Notes under the pieces: generated by a model
Databases searched by the model: none
What the model was told of the DNA's origin: nothing
What the model saw: only the letters and a program-made list of their open reading frames with translations
In this document: in pieces, positions 8,496-15,887 of the stretch
How positions within the stretch are numbered: the first letter of the stretch is position 1
How the letters are laid out: each line of letters begins with the position of its first letter
Translations under genes and position numbers: made by a program
DNA from: Gemmatimonadota bacterium
GTDB lineage: Bacteria; Gemmatimonadota; Gemmatimonadetes; Gemmatimonadales; GWC2-71-9
Reading direction: 5' to 3'
Assembly: GCA_016713785.1 (NCBI GenBank)
Contig: JADJOM010000002.1
Coordinates: 310,001 to 374,000 of the forward strand
Length of the DNA: 64,000 nt

Positions 8496-8657
8496 ATGAA
8501 TCCGTCATACCGTCCGCGCAACAAGCGCCGGATCGCGAAGCATGGCTTCCGCACCCGGATGTCCACCCGCTGGGGCCGCGAGACCCTGTCCCGCCGGCGC
8601 AAGAAGGGGCGGAAGCAGCTCGTCGTCAGCATCGGCTCCAAAGACGGGAGCCGCTGA
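8496..8657 (+). CDS. rpmH: Ribosomal protein bL34
   Basis: A 53-residue, very basic protein of the large ribosomal subunit. It begins MNPSYRPRNKRRIAKHGFR and contains the family signature KRRIAKHGFRTRMSTRWGRE and RRRKKGRKQL. Slightly longer than the common 44-50 residues because of a C-terminal IGSKDGSR tail. TGAGGGGA at 8481-8488 is the ribosome binding site. It is first in the rpmH-rnpA-yidD-yidC-mnmE series, diverging from dnaA. Confidence 0.96.
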   Translation: MNPSYRPRNKRRIAKHGFRTRMSTRWGRETLSRRRKKGRKQLVVSIGSKDGSR

Positions 8658-8995
8658 CGCCAGGCGAACGGCGGCCGCGGTCGAGCCGCCTCGCGGGCCG
8701 GGCCGAACGGCTCCGGTGCCTCGAGCAGGGTCGCCGGCGCCGGCAGCGCTTGCTGGAGTTCATCTGGATGGACAACATGGTGGGCCACCCACGGATGGGA
8801 CTGATCGTTCCGAAGTTCCAGTCCAGCGCGGTGGCCCGCAATCGTTTGCGGCGGCGCCTGCAGGAGCTGTGGCGCCGGGAGATCCAGCCCCGGCAGGGCG
8901 GGCGGGACCTCCTGATCCGGGCCCGGAAGGAAGCGTACGGCGTGCCGTTCCAGACGCTCAGGACCGAGCTGCTCACCTGGGTGGGCGGGCTGTGA
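8654..8995 (+). CDS. rnpA: RNase P protein component
   Basis: The basic protein cofactor of RNase P, partner of the RNA at 69-471. Recognisable features are LRCLEQGRRRRQRLLEFIW near the N-terminus and the signature VGHPRMGLIVPKFQSSAVARNRLRRRLQELWR, which contains the RNR motif (ARNRLRRRLQELWR) that contacts pre-tRNA leader and P RNA. No ATG or GTG lies in a suitable place: the only start giving a family-length protein (113 aa) is CTG 8654, which overlaps the rpmH stop codon as CTGA. That start is inferred from length, homology and coupling to rpmH. The 3' end overlaps yidD. Confidence 0.88.
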   Translation: MTPGERRPRSSRLAGRAERLRCLEQGRRRRQRLLEFIWMDNMVGHPRMGLIVPKFQSSAVARNRLRRRLQELWRREIQPRQGGRDLLIRARKEAYGVPFQTLRTELLTWVGGL

Positions 8996-9300
8996 AGTTC
9001 GGCGGCGCGACCGCCTGGCGGCTCGACGACTCGGCGGCTCGACGGCTCTTTCCCCGGCCCACCACCCCGCTCGGCTGGCTGCAGGCGCCGCTCACCTGGC
9101 TCAGCATCCTCCTCATCCGTCTGTACCAACTCGTCATCTCCCCGGGTCTGCCCTCCAGCTGCCGGTTCGCGCCGAGCTGTTCGGCGTATACCCTCGAGGC
9201 GGTGCAGCGCCACGGTGCCCTGTGGGGCATCTGGCTCGGCGCCCGCCGGCTGGTCCGCTGCCATCCCTGGCATCCGGGCGGCTACGACCCGGTTCCCTGA
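8992..9300 (+). CDS. yidD: Membrane protein insertion efficiency factor YidD
   Basis: A small amphipathic inner-membrane-associated protein that assists YidC-dependent insertion. The family core is residues about 31-102: LIRLYQLVISPGLPSSCRFAPSCSAYTLEAVQRHG, then RRLVRCHPWHPGGYDPVP with the conserved cysteines. GTG 8992 overlaps the rnpA stop. About 30 residues before the core are not usual in the family; their DNA (9008-9050) consists of CGGCGGCTCGACGACTCGG-like units matching the intergenic iterons, so the extension looks like repeat DNA captured as coding sequence. Confidence 0.92.
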   Translation: MKFGGATAWRLDDSAARRLFPRPTTPLGWLQAPLTWLSILLIRLYQLVISPGLPSSCRFAPSCSAYTLEAVQRHGALWGIWLGARRLVRCHPWHPGGYDPVP

Positions 9301-9318
9301 CCCCACGCATAGGCACTC

Positions 9319-11001
9319 ATGGACCGCCGTGTGATCTGGGCGATTGGGCTGATGATGGTCATCGCCATCGCCCCCACCTTCTTCCTCAAGCCGCCGGCCA
9401 AGCCGGTGGTGACGGCCGCCGATTCGGCGACCCGGCAACCCGGCGACTCGACGGCGCGTGATACCGGGCGGGTGCTGGGCCGCGACAGCGCGTTCGGCCC
9501 CGTGGGCGTGGTCGAGCCCGATGGCAGCATCCGCCCCACCGCCGACACCATCACCGTCTCGGGCCCGCTCTACACCTACGCCTTCAGCACCCGCGGCGGC
9601 GCGATGGTGCAGGCCACGCTCGCCCGCTACAACGCCCTCGACCCGATCGGGAAGGGCCAGCCGGTCGAGCTGCTGCCCGCCCCGATCCACCAGCTCGCGC
9701 TGAACGTCGGCAACGACACGCTGCCGCTGGCCGGGTGGGACTTCACGCCGGTCGGCGGCGCGGCGGCCCGGCGGCTCGAGGCGAAGGGCTCGCCCGAGAC
9801 GCTCACCCTGCAGGGGAGCCGCGGCGGCGTCACGGTGGAGCTCAGCTACACCTTCCGCCCCGAGGACTACCTGATCGGGGTGCGCGGCCGGGTCAGCGGC
9901 CTCGGGCCGGTGGGCGGGCACCTGCTCATCGACATGGGGAGCGGCTTCCGCCAGACCGAGGCCGACAGCGCGGCCAACTACTACGAGTTCGGCCTGGTCA
10001 CCAAGACCGACGAGTCGCAGCTCACCAAGTTCTCCTCGCTCGACCCGCTGGAGCGGCGCACCATCGAGGGCCCGCTCGAGTGGGCCGCGGTGAAGGCCAA
10101 GTACTTCGTGGCCGCGGTGCTGGTGGTCGACTCCGGCGCGGCGCAGCTCTCCGGCGCCACGGCGCAGGCGCTGCCCGCCGCCAAGAAGCCCACCCACGCG
10201 CAGGTCACCTTCGGCATGCCGCTCGCGGCCGCCGGCGACTTCCAGTACCGCATCTACCTGGGCCCGATGGAGTACCCACGGCTCAAGGCGATCGGCCACG
10301 GCTTCTACGACATCAATCCCTACGGCTGGCCCGGCTTCCGCACCATGATCCGGCCCATCGCGGTGGGCGCGCGCTGGCTGCTGGTGTCCATGCACGAGAA
10401 CCTGGGCCTGGCCTACGGCATCGTGCTGGTGCTGTTCGGGGTGCTGATCCGGATCGTGCTGTGGCCGCTCAACCAGAAGGGCATGCGCGCCAGCATCCGG
10501 ATGCAGGCGCTGCAGCCCGAGATGCAGCGGCTGCAGGACAAGTTCAAGGACGACCCGGCGCGGATGCAGAAGGAAGTGATGGAGCTGTACAAGCGCGAGG
10601 GCGTGAACCCCTTCAGCGGCTGCTGGCCGCTGCTGCTGCCCTGGCCGATCCTGCTGGCGCTGTTCTTCGTGCTGTCGAACTCGATCGAGCTGCGCGGGCA
10701 GTCGTTCCTGTGGCTCCCCGACCTGGCGCTCAAGGACCCGCTCTACATCATCCCCGTGGTGATGGGGCTCTCGATGTTCGCGGTGAACAAGGTGGGCATG
10801 GCCGGGATGCCGCCCAACCCGCAGTCGAAGATGATGCTGTACTTCCTGCCGGTGATGATGACGGTGATGTTCGTGAACTTCGCCTCCGGGCTCAACCTGT
10901 ACTACGCGGTGCAGAACATCGTCAGCATCCCGCAGCAGTGGTACCTGGCCAAGGAGCGGCTCAAGGCGAAGCCGCCGGAAGTCGGCACCAAGAAGGGGTG
11001 A
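9319..11001 (+). CDS. yidC: Membrane protein insertase YidC
   Basis: Inserts and folds inner-membrane proteins alone or with SecYEG. The 560-residue protein is the Gram-negative type: an N-terminal anchor (residues 4-22), a large periplasmic beta-sandwich domain (about 60-340) and a C-terminal 60KD-IMP domain with five membrane segments (about 350-545). The hydrophilic groove arginine is in LIRIVLWPLNQKGMRAS, and the coiled hairpin is RLQDKFKDDPARMQKEVMELYKREGVNP. Residues 34-60 form a Thr/Asp-rich linker (DSATRQPGDSTARDTG). It starts 18 bases after yidD. Confidence 0.96.
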   Translation: MDRRVIWAIGLMMVIAIAPTFFLKPPAKPVVTAADSATRQPGDSTARDTGRVLGRDSAFGPVGVVEPDGSIRPTADTITVSGPLYTYAFSTRGGAMVQATLARYNALDPIGKGQPVELLPAPIHQLALNVGNDTLPLAGWDFTPVGGAAARRLEAKGSPETLTLQGSRGGVTVELSYTFRPEDYLIGVRGRVSGLGPVGGHLLIDMGSGFRQTEADSAANYYEFGLVTKTDESQLTKFSSLDPLERRTIEGPLEWAAVKAKYFVAAVLVVDSGAAQLSGATAQALPAAKKPTHAQVTFGMPLAAAGDFQYRIYLGPMEYPRLKAIGHGFYDINPYGWPGFRTMIRPIAVGARWLLVSMHENLGLAYGIVLVLFGVLIRIVLWPLNQKGMRASIRMQALQPEMQRLQDKFKDDPARMQKEVMELYKREGVNPFSGCWPLLLPWPILLALFFVLSNSIELRGQSFLWLPDLALKDPLYIIPVVMGLSMFAVNKVGMAGMPPNPQSKMMLYFLPVMMTVMFVNFASGLNLYYAVQNIVSIPQQWYLAKERLKAKPPEVGTKKG

Positions 11002-11009
11002 CGGCGCAC

Positions 11010-11100
11010 CGCCGGGAAGCGGGAAACGGGAAGCGGGAAGGCACGAGGAGCTCACCTCGCCTTCCCGCTTCCCTTTTCCCTTTTCCCCCTTCCCTGCAGT
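11010..11100. repeat. Iteron hairpin between yidC and mnmE
   Basis: A purine arm (GCGGGAAACGGGAAGCGGGAA, about 11014-11040) is followed by a spacer and then a pyrimidine arm (CTTCCCGCTTCCCTTTTCCC-like, about 11061-11095) that is its approximate reverse complement. The arms could form a long imperfect hairpin in RNA, giving termination or attenuation between two co-directional genes. Confidence 0.7.
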
Positions 11101-11107
11101 TTAGGGC

Positions 11108-12415
11108 ATGCTCTCCGACCCCATCGTCGCCCTCGCCACCCCGCCCGGCCGCTCCGCGCTCGCGGTGATCCGGCTCTCGGGCACGGGGGCGTTCGGGATC
11201 GCGGCGAAGGTCATCCCCTCCTTCCGCGCCGACCCGCCGCGGACCGCGCACTACGCCGCCTTCCGCGACGCCGCGGGGCAGCTGATCGACCGCGGCATCT
11301 ACCTGGCCTTTCCCGGCCCCCGCTCCGAGACCGGCGAGGACGTGGTGGAGTTCCAGTGCCACGGCGGGCTGGCGGTGCCGGCGCGGCTGGTGGCGGCGAT
11401 CGAGGCCGCGGGCGCGCGCCCGGCGCATCCCGGCGAGTTCACCCGCCGCGCGGTGCAGCACGGCAAGCTCGACCTGCTCCAGGCCGAGGCGCTGGGCGAC
11501 CTCATCGACGCGGAGGCGCCGGCCCAGGCGCGCGCCGCGCTGGTGCAGCTCGAGGGGGGCCTCACCCGCCGCATCGCGGCGCTGCGCGCCGGGCTGGTGG
11601 AGCTGCTGGCGCTGCTGGCCTACGACGTGGACTTCCCCGAGGAAGACGACGGCCCCGTCTCCCGCGAGCGGATCGAGGCGGCGCGCGCCGCCGTGCTCGC
11701 GGGGGTGGAGCAGCTGCTCGGCACCGCGCCGCTCGCCGACCGGGTGCGCCGCGGCGCGCTGGTGGTGCTGGCCGGCCCGCCCAACGCCGGCAAGTCGTCG
11801 CTGTTCAACGCCCTGCTCGGGAGCGAACGGGCGCTGGTCACCGAGATCCCCGGCACCACCCGCGACGCCATCGAGGCCCACGTGGAGTTCCACGGCTGGC
11901 CCATCCGCCTGGTGGATACCGCCGGCCTCGGCGAGGCCACCGACCGGCTCGACGCGCTGGGCCAGGCGATGGGCCGGCGATTCGTGGAGGGGGCGGATCT
12001 GGTGGTGGAGCTGGGCGGCCTGGCGGTTCGGCGGCTCGGCGGTTCGGAGGCTGCACCGCTGCTGGTCCGCGCCAAGGCCGACCTGGGTGGCGAGGGGGAG
12101 GGGCTCCCGGTGTCGGCGGTGACGGGGCAGGGGCTCGCCGAGCTCAAGCGCGCCATCGTCGCGCGGCTGTTCCAGTCCGGCGCCGGCTTCGCCGACCTGG
12201 AGCCGGCGCTCACCCGCGAGCGCCATCGGGTGGCCCTCACCGCCGCGCGCGACGCGCTCGCGGCCGCCGCCACGCACCTCGGCCTGGGCGGCGAGGCGGT
12301 GCTCGCCGCGCACCACGTGCAGGAGGCGGTGCGCGCCCTCGACGCGCTGGTGGGGGTGGTGGATGTGGAGGAGGTGCTGGACAGAGTCTTTGCGTCGTTC
12401 TGTGTGGGGAAGTGA
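11108..12415 (+). CDS. mnmE: tRNA modification GTPase MnmE (TrmE)
   Basis: With MnmG, installs the 5-carboxymethylaminomethyl group on wobble uridine of tRNA. Order of parts: N-terminal tetrahydrofolate-binding domain (residues 1-118: DPIVALATPPGRSALAVIRLSG), helical domain, G domain with P-loop GPPNAGKSSLFN (about 219-230), EIPGTTRD and VDTAGLGEATD, and a C-terminal FCVGK bearing the Cys of the C[IVL]GK motif. The G4 motif is abnormal: RAKADL where NKxD is expected, so the guanine-binding Asn is Ala. Just before it, LGGLAVRRLGGSEA is coded by iteron-like DNA (12011-12050). Otherwise complete at 435 residues; activity may be altered. Confidence 0.95.
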   Translation: MLSDPIVALATPPGRSALAVIRLSGTGAFGIAAKVIPSFRADPPRTAHYAAFRDAAGQLIDRGIYLAFPGPRSETGEDVVEFQCHGGLAVPARLVAAIEAAGARPAHPGEFTRRAVQHGKLDLLQAEALGDLIDAEAPAQARAALVQLEGGLTRRIAALRAGLVELLALLAYDVDFPEEDDGPVSRERIEAARAAVLAGVEQLLGTAPLADRVRRGALVVLAGPPNAGKSSLFNALLGSERALVTEIPGTTRDAIEAHVEFHGWPIRLVDTAGLGEATDRLDALGQAMGRRFVEGADLVVELGGLAVRRLGGSEAAPLLVRAKADLGGEGEGLPVSAVTGQGLAELKRAIVARLFQSGAGFADLEPALTRERHRVALTAARDALAAAATHLGLGGEAVLAAHHVQEAVRALDALVGVVDVEEVLDRVFASFCVGK

Positions 12416-12421
12416 GTCGAC

Positions 12422-12516
12422 GGACGGGAAGCGGGAAGCGGGAAGCGGGAAGCGGGAAGAGTGAAGGCGAGGGGAGCTTCTCTCGCCTTCCCTTTTCCCG
12501 TTTCCCTTTTCCCCTT
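12422..12516. repeat. Iteron hairpin between mnmE and the MOSC gene
   Basis: Five near-tandem GCGGGAA units (12426-12460) form the purine arm; a pyrimidine arm of TTCCCTTTTCCC-type units follows (12483-12514), separated by GAGTGAAGGCGAGGGGAGCTTCTCTCGCC-like sequence whose own halves pair. The whole can fold as a long purine:pyrimidine hairpin. Confidence 0.75.
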
Positions 12517-12527
12517 ATGCTGACCCC

Positions 12528-13319
12528 ATGCAGATCTCTGCCCTGCATCTCTACCCCGTGAAGTCCTGCGCCGGCCTGAGCCCCGCCGCCTGGCCGGTGG
12601 ACGCGCTCGGCCTCCAGTACGACCGGCGCTGGATGGTGATCACGCCGCGCGGGGAGTTCCTGACCCAGCGCGAGGTGCCGGCGCTGGCGCTGGTGATCCC
12701 CGAGATCCGCCCGCCGCACCTGGTGCTGCGCTTCCCGGGGCAGCCGGAGCTGGTGACGGCGCTGGCCCCGATGGGCGGCCGGCCGGTGGCCACGCAGGTG
12801 TGGGATGATCCGCTCCGCGTGGTGGCGCCCGACCACAAGGCCGACGCCTGGTTCTCCGACGTGGTGGAGCAGGAGGCGGTGCTGGCCTACTTCCCCGAGA
12901 CGGTGATCCGCCCGGTGAATACGCACTGGGCGCCGCGCGGCGGCCGCACCGGCTTCGCCGACGGGTTCCCGTTCCTGCTCGTGGGCGAGGCCTCGCTGGC
13001 CGACCTCAACGCCCGCCTGGCCGCGCCGCTCCCCATGAACCGCTTCCGGCCCAACCTGGTGGTGTCCGGCAGCGCGCCCTTCGCCGAGGATGGCTGGCGC
13101 GAGGTCACGATCGGCGGTATCCCGATGGAGGTGGTGAAGCCGTGCGCCCGCTGCGTGATCACCACCACCGACCAGGCCACCGGCCGGCGCATGGGCGACG
13201 AGCCGCTGCGCACCCTGGCCACGTTCCGGCGCCAGGACCAGAAGGTGATGTTCGGGCAGAACGTGGTGCACTACGGGACGGGCACACTCCAGGTGGGCGA
13301 TGCAGTGAGAGTCGGGTAG
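12528..13319 (+). CDS. MOSC domain protein (YcbX/mARC-like)
   Basis: A 263-residue molybdenum-cofactor-binding protein. Residues 1-120 match the MOSC N-terminal beta-barrel (ISALHLYPVKSCAGLSPAAWPVDALGLQYDRRWMV) and the rest the MOSC domain, with the conserved cysteine segment VKPCARCVITTTDQATG (about 203-219) that would ligate molybdenum. Relatives reduce N-hydroxylated compounds with a separate or fused ferredoxin; no ferredoxin domain is present here, so an external electron donor would be needed. Flanked by iteron blocks on both sides. Confidence 0.88.
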   Translation: MQISALHLYPVKSCAGLSPAAWPVDALGLQYDRRWMVITPRGEFLTQREVPALALVIPEIRPPHLVLRFPGQPELVTALAPMGGRPVATQVWDDPLRVVAPDHKADAWFSDVVEQEAVLAYFPETVIRPVNTHWAPRGGRTGFADGFPFLLVGEASLADLNARLAAPLPMNRFRPNLVVSGSAPFAEDGWREVTIGGIPMEVVKPCARCVITTTDQATGRRMGDEPLRTLATFRRQDQKVMFGQNVVHYGTGTLQVGDAVRVG

Positions 13320-13323
13320 ATTG

Positions 13324-13379
13324 GCGGGAAGCGGGAAGCGGGAAGCGGGAAGCGGGAAGCGGGAAGCGGGAAGCGGGAA
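13324..13379. repeat. Perfect tandem array: 8 copies of GCGGGAA
   Basis: Eight consecutive identical 7-bp units. This is the cleanest example of the purine iteron that recurs, with small variations, in most intergenic spaces from 4.5 to 26 kb. It lies between the MOSC gene and the ureohydrolase. A tandem heptamer is prone to slippage and copy-number change. Confidence 0.95.
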
Positions 13380-13435
13380 GCGGTCGGGTCCCGGGCTCCA
13401 TCCAGGCATCACCCAACCTCACTTCAGCGACGTCC

Positions 13436-14233
13436 ATGACCCCCACCCTCCTCGGCATTCCGTGGGACGCGAGCTCGTCGTTCCAGCGGGGGCCGGCGCT
13501 GGCACCGGCCGCGATCCGCGCGGCGCTCCGCTCCGATTCCACCAACGGCTGGAACGAGGAGCCGGCGGACGCCCGCGCGCTGCTCCAGGACGCCGGCGAC
13601 CTGGCGCTCCCCACCGACGGCCCGCTGCCGCTCGAGGCGATCACCGCCGGCGCCCGCGCGCTGCTCGAGACCGGCGCGGTGCCGATCTTCCTGGGCGGCG
13701 ACCACGCGGTGACCTGGCCGCTGGTGCGCGCGGTGCGCCCCCGCCACGAGCGGCTCACGATCTTCCACCTCGACGCCCACCCCGACCTCTACGACGAACT
13801 CGACGGCCGGCGCGACAGCCACGCCTGCCCCTTTGCGCGGATCCTCGAGGAGGGCGGCGCGAACTACCTGGTGCAGGCGGGGATCCGCACGCTCAACGCG
13901 CACCAGCGCGACCAGGCCCGGCGCTTCGGGGTGGAGATGGTGACGATGCGGCAGGGACTCGAGGCGATGGTCACCGCCGCCCGCCGCCTGGCCGGGCCGG
14001 TGTACCTCTCGGTAGACCTCGACGCGCTGGACCCGGCGTTCGCGCCGGGGCTCAGTCACCCCGAACCGGGGGGGCTCAGCACCCGCGAGCTGCTCACCAT
14101 CCTGCAGGCAATCCCCAAGGGCCGCATCGTCGCCGCCGACGTGGTGGAGCTGAATCCGATGACCGACCTCCGCGACCTCACGGCCAGGGTCGCGGCGAAG
14201 GTGATTGGAGAGATCGTGGGGAGGGTGGGGTAG
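13436..14233 (+). CDS. Ureohydrolase family protein (agmatinase-like)
   Basis: A 265-residue Mn-dependent ureohydrolase. All metal-binding motifs are present: GGDHAVTWP (about residue 83), LDAHPDLYDE (about 105), SVDLDALDPAFAPG (about 183) and a late conserved Glu in DVVELNPMTD. DSHACPFARI replaces the arginase GNVHGMP loop, so agmatinase or guanidinobutyrase/formimidoylglutamase-type substrates are more likely than arginine; the exact substrate cannot be read. ATG 13436 gives the family-like start MTPTLLGIPWDASSSFQRG. It differs strongly from the arginase at 4650-5573. Confidence 0.88.
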   Translation: MTPTLLGIPWDASSSFQRGPALAPAAIRAALRSDSTNGWNEEPADARALLQDAGDLALPTDGPLPLEAITAGARALLETGAVPIFLGGDHAVTWPLVRAVRPRHERLTIFHLDAHPDLYDELDGRRDSHACPFARILEEGGANYLVQAGIRTLNAHQRDQARRFGVEMVTMRQGLEAMVTAARRLAGPVYLSVDLDALDPAFAPGLSHPEPGGLSTRELLTILQAIPKGRIVAADVVELNPMTDLRDLTARVAAKVIGEIVGRVG

Positions 14234-14344
14234 GGACAGCGGGAAGCGGGAAGCGGGAAGCGGGAAAAGGGAACATCAGATCGATGGAGAGGTGCCGCGA
14301 ACCGCCCTACCGCCCTACCGCCCTACCGCCCTACCGCCCTACCG
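14234..14344. repeat. Two-flavour iteron block
   Basis: Three to four GCGGGAA units (14239-14268) are followed, after a short unique segment, by a run of ACCGCCCT units (14303-14344). The two repeat families stand side by side. The ACCGCCCT run reaches the end of the convergent CDGSH gene. Confidence 0.8.
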
Positions 14345-14536
14345 CCCCTCGTTATGCGACCCGTCGCAGAACGGCTTGGCCTTGGAGCGTCCGCAGCCGC
14401 AGAGCTTGACGGTGCCGGGTTTCTTGGGGGTGGGCTGGGGGATCTCGCGGCCCTCGCCATCGACGAGGACGACCGGCGTTTCGATGAGGATGCTGCCGGA
14501 GGGCTTGATGGTGATGCGGACCGGCGCGTCGCTCAT
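14339..14536 (-). CDS. CDGSH iron-sulfur domain protein
   Basis: A 65-residue protein with the full CDGSH signature CGCGRSKAKPFCDGSH (residues 47-62), which binds a labile 2Fe-2S cluster through three Cys and one His. Members are redox or cluster-transfer proteins. The N-terminal half is a short beta-rich lead (VRITIKPSGSILIETPVVLVDGEG). The gene follows the metallopeptidase with a 4-base overlap, so the two are probably co-transcribed. Confidence 0.92.
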   Translation of the reverse strand: MSDAPVRITIKPSGSILIETPVVLVDGEGREIPQPTPKKPGTVKLCGCGRSKAKPFCDGSHNEGR

Positions 14537-15477
14537 GCCGTCTGGACGCCCCGGGCCTGGTCTTCGGCGACCTGGAACTCCTGGGCGCTGGCGCGCAGGG
14601 CCTGGGCGATGCCCCGCTCCTGCACCAGGGCCTCGGACATCCGGTGCCCCAGGTAGTAGCCGGAGCGCTCGGGCAGCACGCGGCCGGCCACCAGGCGTGC
14701 CGAGGGGCTCATGCCGCCGCTCAGGTAGCGGAGGCGGAGCCCGATGCCGCGGCCCTCGAGCTCGGGCTCGACCACGCGGCGGAGCAGCGACTCGAGTTCG
14801 CGCAGGCGGCGGTACTGGCGGCGGGGATAGCCGAAGTAGTTGGCCGGGTCGAGGCCGGGCGCCACCGCCTGCGCGGCATGGACGGCCAGGCCCTCGTTGA
14901 GCAGCAGCTCGCGCAGGGTGGCCCGGCTGCCGGTGACCCAGTAGTCGTAGTAGCCGCCCTGGTCGGCGACGATGCGCTTGAGCTCGCTCTGGCTCTGCGG
15001 CGAGGTGTAGCGGACACAGTGCGCCAGCTCGTGTGCCACCCAGAGCGGGATCAGCTCCGGCGGCAGGCCCATGCCGTAGGTCTCGGGGTTGGCCCGCCCG
15101 GTGAAGTGCTCCAGGCAGATGAACGCCACGCCCCGCCCTCCCACCACCAGCTCGCCCGCGTTCGCGGCGCCCATCCCGACCATCAGGTAGACGTCCGTCG
15201 GCCGGTCCACGCCCAGCAGGTCCTCGGACTGGGCAATGGCGTCCTCGACGATGCCCGCGACGTCGGAGCTCTCGAGCAGCTCGTAGAGGTCGGAGCGGTC
15301 GGCGTTGAGGGCGTGGGTCATGACCGCGCGCGCCTGCTGGCTCTCGAGGTCCAGCACATAGTTGTGCCAGTACGCGGAGAGCACGGCACGATGCGCGTTC
15401 AGGTACTGCTCGAACGCGGCGTCGCGGTCAGTGGCTTTCAGGACGGAGAGGAATTCGGGGACGAGATTGATCAGCAC
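14533..15477 (-). CDS. Putative zinc metallopeptidase (DUF2268-like)
   Basis: A 314-residue cytoplasmic protein with the zinc-binding motif HELAH (in PLWVAHELAHCVRY, about residue 170) and a downstream acidic segment LLLNEGLAVHAAQAV that supplies the third ligand (NEGLA, as in gluzincin-like DUF2268 proteins). The N-terminal 150 residues are helical (FEQYLNAHRAVLSAYWHNYVLD). There is no signal peptide. The assignment as peptidase rests on the HExxH plus Glu arrangement; the substrate is unknown. It overlaps the CDGSH gene by 4 bases. Confidence 0.75.
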   Translation of the reverse strand: MLINLVPEFLSVLKATDRDAAFEQYLNAHRAVLSAYWHNYVLDLESQQARAVMTHALNADRSDLYELLESSDVAGIVEDAIAQSEDLLGVDRPTDVYLMVGMGAANAGELVVGGRGVAFICLEHFTGRANPETYGMGLPPELIPLWVAHELAHCVRYTSPQSQSELKRIVADQGGYYDYWVTGSRATLRELLLNEGLAVHAAQAVAPGLDPANYFGYPRRQYRRLRELESLLRRVVEPELEGRGIGLRLRYLSGGMSPSARLVAGRVLPERSGYYLGHRMSEALVQERGIAQALRASAQEFQVAEDQARGVQTA

Positions 15478-15887
15478 GTGCGCAAATATCGGCGGTTGAC
15501 GTGAAGGCGCAAGCCCCGTTCTCCTTGCCAGAATTGCCCGGACGCCTTGACAGTGGCGGACCGAGTGTGAGACAGCGCACAGACGGACGGCGCGCGGGGG
15601 GAAGGGCCATCATTCTTCCCGCTTCCTCTTCCCTTCAGCCTCCCTACTCCTCGCCGGCGGGGCGGATTCCCTCCGCGCGCCAACGTACGCGCTTCTCCCC
15701 TCACTCCTCGCCGGCGGGGCGGATTCCCTCCGCGCGCCAACGTTCGCGCTCGGAGGGGGAGTGCTCGTCCGCCCGCCCGCTCACGGACGCGCGCTTCGGG
15801 AACCCGCCCGCGCCGGCGAGGTACGCCCGCTTCCCCCGCTTCCCGCTTCCCGCTTCCCGCTTCCCGCTTCCCGCTTCCCTCTTCCCC
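15478..15887. repeat. Gene-free spacer with direct repeats and pyrimidine iterons
   Basis: Two near-identical 48-bp direct repeats (15646-15693 and 15703-15750, differing by one base) start ACTCCTCGCCGGCGGGGCGG and end CCAACGTACGCGCT or the TTCGC variant. From about 15828 to 15892 the plus strand is a run of CTTCCCG units, the complement of the GCGGGAA iteron, ending at the stop codon of the BTAD gene. I see no convincing gene in this stretch. Confidence 0.8.

Noticed and set aside
13321..13400. Coding potential of repeat strings such as AGSGKREAGSGK
   Set aside because: These peptides are translations of GCGGGAA tandem units; frames appear in both directions without start or ribosome binding sites.
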